Source: Lineus longissimus
Taxonomy: Eukaryota > Nemertea > Pilidiophora > Heteronemertea > Lineidae
Length of the DNA: 64,000 bases
Assembly (NCBI RefSeq): GCF_910592395.1
Contig: NC_088308.1
Coordinates: forward strand, 2,854,001 to 2,918,000
Reading direction: 5' to 3'
Below are positions 60,474 through 64,000 of this stretch, in pieces (the first letter of the stretch is position 1; each line of letters begins with the position of its first letter). The position numbers were made by a program, and so were the translations under genes. Under the pieces are notes generated by a model that saw only the letters and a list, made by a program, of their open reading frames with translations, had not been told where the DNA came from and did no database searches.

Positions 60474-60548
60474 CTGATCCTATTACAGCCGCCATTATAG
60501 GTGAATATGACGCTACTGATATATCATCATCGAAGATGTTGGGCACCC
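60474..60548 (-). CDS. Candidate 75-base exon, phase 1-1
   Basis: Good acceptor (ATCTCATGTCTTGCCAG) and good donor (GGATCAG-GTATGG). 24 full codons read VPNIFDDDISVASYSPIMAA, then VIGS. The + strand is also open here with its own acceptor (CCTTTGATCACAG) and would read GPLMAIPDPITAAIIGEYDA to a TGA, so the strand is uncertain. Confidence 0.27.
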
Positions 60549-60884
60549 CTGGCAAGACATGAGATATCCGATGCACGATTAGCCTATTACAAAATGATGT
60601 TCATTTACGGATATTTATCAGCAGGAGATGATAGGACAAACTGTGGGGGCATAAAGAAAGTATGATCTCTCATGGGGTAGCACCACAGTAAGGATAGGTG
60701 ACAAAGGTCTGCCCAATACGCACTTGAGAGGAATATCGTTTTTGTGATATTTTGAAGAATTACTGCCAAACCAGCATTGATATAAAAATTTCGCTTTAAC
60801 ATCTATCAGATTATATATCTATCATCAATATCCCGCATTTTCAGCATTATATCACAAACAGTTTGCGGATGCAGACCACTTTAA

Positions 60885-60995
60885 AAATACTTTGTACCCA
60901 GGTAAACGAAACCTGCTCGTCTAACAGAAGACGACAGACGACGCCGGACGCCACGGTAATGTATAAGCTCCCCAGAGATGAGCTAACAACTCATA
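60885..60995. mobile_element. Third copy of the (GAC)n hairpin element, 3' end only
   Basis: 'tttgtacccaggtaaacgaaa', a short degenerate GAC tract, 'gacgccacggta', then a decayed hairpin agctccc / atgagct. Confidence 0.65.
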
Positions 60996-60999
60996 CATT

Positions 61000-62335
61000 A
61001 CAGCATTTTCCCTACTAGCATTGGCTGATGTCACTGTCAGAAACTTCACCAATACAAAAGCCAATATCATTGTACATTACACCGCTATCATCACTGCCAA
61101 CAAAATTAATTTCGTCTGGAAGCTCAAGGACTCTTCTTATGTTTGATGGCAAACAAAATGCTCCTTGGGACTAATGCGTTTCACAAGTGTGGCTAGGACA
61201 TGCCATAATGATCAGGTAATATGCATTAAAATGAAAACATACATGAATATTCTGTTGTAAGCTGACACTCGAAAGTTCTGGCTAAGCGATCTGTTTTCAA
61301 AAACATGGCCTCACAGGGCTAGTGGACAGCACCAGGAACTGCTTGCTTTCAGACAGCATCATCAATGTGTTGTTCCTTTTAGCACAAATCAAGTTTTTAG
61401 AAAGTAACTAAGTACTTGATGGTTTCTCCAATGTCTCTTCCAACATCATCAACAGTTTCTGATATCACAACAAGGAGAAGGAATGTCAATGACACATTCA
61501 CTTCAATGAGTTTTTCACGCCTACCTCATGACTTGCAGGATATTTTAGAATATGAAACAGCCAGGGGCCATAGTGCTCACTAGTTGAACTTTGGATCAAT
61601 GATTTGCAAGTATAATTACAAAAGATGATCAGTGAACAGACAAGCAGACAAGATATGTCGAAACAGAACTGAGTAATAGGTAGACAATGAAAGCATCAGA
61701 AATTGGTTTCCTTTCAGGCAGATGAGGCAAGCCGTCCAATTCCAAGATGTTGGAATAAAGTATTTCCACAAAGTACTTGGGATCTCGCTTTGGCTGATAC
61801 AAATTCTCACTGACAGGGGATGAGCACCATTTGGCAAACACCCATTAGTGTTGATCATTTCATTGACAGGTCCATTACCCTGTTTGCTGAAACCAAGATC
61901 AGATTTCCCCCAAAAGTACATTTAATCCATTAGCCTATGAAAAGTTCAAAAGGTTTTGTACCAACTTTGTGACCAGTCAGGCAGGGATCCCTGATGGTAT
62001 AGGCCGATCAAGCTTTTCCAATGAATTCCACCAAAATCAAAAGCCGTTCGGCCTGCATCGTTATCCACAGCAGCTTTATAGGTAACATTGAAATGAGCAA
62101 TATCAAGGTTTTTATCTTAGTCATTTTTATGTAGTTTATAGAACAAGAATCCTTATCACTCCAACAATGAGAAACACAGAAGAAGCTGAAACAAATATTG
62201 ACACAGGCAGATCGGGCTGTGATCCGGAGCCAATCAAGGACGTTTCCCTCATTGCTGATTTTTGAATGTCAAAATCCCATCTAGTGAAAGTGACAACACA
62301 CCCGTATCTTTTTATGGGATAATTAGAGGACCGTA
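61000..62335. other. No recognised gene
   Basis: Two overlapping - strand frames (61921-61616) have no splice support. A GAG-GTAGGC donor-like site on the - strand near 61523 follows a 17-codon frame, too weak to call. Confidence 0.35.
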
Positions 62336-62339
62336 AAGC

Positions 62340-62520
62340 TGTCTAATATGCAAATCCCCATTACCATAGGTGATACTTCATCTAAAGGTATACTCTGATG
62401 GGTGATTAGTAGATAAAATGCTAATTAAGTGCCACTCAATTCTCATTGAATTTACATTTGCTTATGTCAAGTTAAGAAACTTTTATCGCTTGCTGACTCA
62501 ATTTCACATATACTTAGAAG
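62340..62520. promoter_or_regulatory. Possible regulatory element with octamer and homeodomain motifs
   Basis: A perfect POU octamer atgcaaat (62348-62355) lies within 100 bases of tgattagtagataaaa (GATA-like) and gctaattaagtg (homeodomain/NK2-like). Single octamers are expected by chance several times in 64 kb, so only the clustering is notable. Confidence 0.15.
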
Positions 62521-64000
62521 ACTCAAAGGATTGAGAAATTTCTTCATTGACTGAACTTAGAATCAACGTGATCCATGGTGTGGTCCAAATGGCTGGCACG
62601 ATATAAATGGCCATCACACATCCAAACCGATATTCTCTAGATTTTGTGGAAGGACTTCCTGAAAAGTGCAACAAAACCTTAGATACTCTTAACTGTCAAT
62701 ACTGGCCCCAGCAGCCAATAACTCCCACCACTTCCCCTTTAATCATGTTAACTCAAGAGCAACATCATGTATCTGATATACATTGTCATGCCTCTTGCTT
62801 GACAGCATACCCAACACCCACTTCTATAATGTACTTCCTTGATGATACGCAATGCCAGGAAATTGTGCGCAAAAAGGAAGACACTTCAATCATTATTTCA
62901 TACTTGTTGTCAACTTCACATCTCCTAGCTTTAGAATGCCACTTAGAGTTGTAAAGAATGAAGAAAAACCCCAATCGTCTTGTTTACTTGTTAAGGCAAG
63001 ATGAAATAAATTCATAGTTCTTCTCTGTACTACACTTGGGGCTATATCATATCAATCAAGTCACTTTATTCTTTTGTTTGTATTTTCAAAGTGTCATTAT
63101 AAGATACAGAAGCTGGGTGATGACGAACTTCGCAATCTCACAACAGGTCAAAAATCAAGCATTTGCCGGTGACACTGCAAGAGTAGAATTACAACCAGGA
63201 AGACTCCGTCTCCTTCTGTATTAAGGAACTACTTTCTTTTCCATCCAGGAGTCATGGATATCCAGTTGACAGAGTAGCCAACTTGAAAGCTTTGAGGCAC
63301 GCTACCAAAATCTGATGTACATGTCCAAAGGTTTAGGGAAATACTCATGATAATGGGAATAGCTAGACTGTAAGAGAACAGTTCATGTTAATATTTCTAC
63401 AATATCGAACCCATTAGCTTTTTTCAACTTTCCAATGAGAAACCAGATTTTCCTCTTATCAAGCCTTCCACTTGAAAATGTTTCTCGACTGAAGTTCAAT
63501 TTAGTCGGATACAAAAGTAGGGAACAAATATTTACTCCACGCAGCCACTTTAAAATGAATCAATATCTCCAATCTTTAACCTACCTATAAGACATCAAAA
63601 AATAACATTCATTTGAAAAATCATCCATACCTCTAACATCACATTAAGTTACATCACACAGCGCACTAAGTAATGAGCCTTTAAAAGGAAATTACGAAAA
63701 GGCTGCAGAGAAATTTGATGAAAATGTCATCGTCTTTGAAGACGGATTACTTCCTCTTATTCTAGGATGAAATGGAGGGTGCATCGATTTTCAAAATTGA
63801 CTATCTCGATGTGTCAAGGGAAGATGATTGGATTATAATTATGATAACTTCGTCTCGCATCTTATATGACTTATTACCAGTCCCCCCTTCTGAGATTTGA
63901 ATGAGTTTTCTACACTAAAGATCTGAGTGGTAAATGGAAGCCGCCTGAAGAGCCATATTTGGGAGGCGGTTGAGACCTTGGCAAATTTCAGATGTAAAGT
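62521..64000. other. No supported gene
   Basis: The 115-codon + strand frame at 62607-62954 has no clear splice sites and a composition (His, Thr, Cys-rich) that I do not trust. Nothing else is seen. Confidence 0.35.

Overview
This window reads as metazoan nuclear DNA, most likely from a marine invertebrate. By eye it is AT-rich. It has no dense gene array, no operon structure, no rRNA and no intact tRNA gene. Apart from a decayed reading frame at 26.6-27.0 kb, every stretch that looks like protein is short and most are bounded by AG/GT splice-type junctions. Non-coding DNA is full of small non-autonomous transposons, two tRNA-derived SINE copies, a hairpin-ended (GAC)n element family and many decayed tandem duplications. 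I cannot fix the phylum from the sequence alone.

No gene could be assembled from start to stop with confidence. The best coding candidates on the + strand are a six-cysteine exon resembling a thrombospondin type-1 repeat (3237-3467), an exon at 31589-31798, an exon with strongly protein-like codon content at 46759-47042, and a possible terminal exon at 50610-50771. The first three share intron phase 2 at their junctions, so they could belong to one large-intron gene, but nothing proves it. On the - strand there is a possible two-exon gene for a 75-residue secreted peptide (2313-1831). There are also several short exons that are mostly phase 1. One set (60.5, 52.5 and 37.8 kb) is phase-compatible and ends in a stop with AATAAA 62 bases beyond it. 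Another set (32.5, 21.4 and 20.4 kb) is entirely phase 1. The two strands cannot all be right; these are ranked candidates.

Layout. 0-7 kb: degenerate tandem repeats, the small - strand gene candidate, the TSP1-like exon, an inverted-repeat element, a 185-bp minisatellite and a pogo-like MITE pair. 7-20 kb: mostly featureless, with a 763-bp element carrying perfect 25-bp terminal inverted repeats, a hairpin MITE and a three-unit repeat ending in (GAC)n and a hairpin. 20-33 kb: several candidate exons on both strands and a decayed coding-like stretch at about 25-27.5 kb. 33-47 kb: repeats, an ambiguous coding-like block at 35.5 kb, a possible - strand 3' exon at 37.8 kb and the best + strand exon at 46.8 kb. 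47-64 kb: candidate exons at 50.6, 52.4, 54.2 and 60.5 kb, the SINE pair, and a 410-bp MITE inserted into one copy of a segmental duplication.

All coordinates, phases and motifs were read by eye. Nothing was searched against a database.
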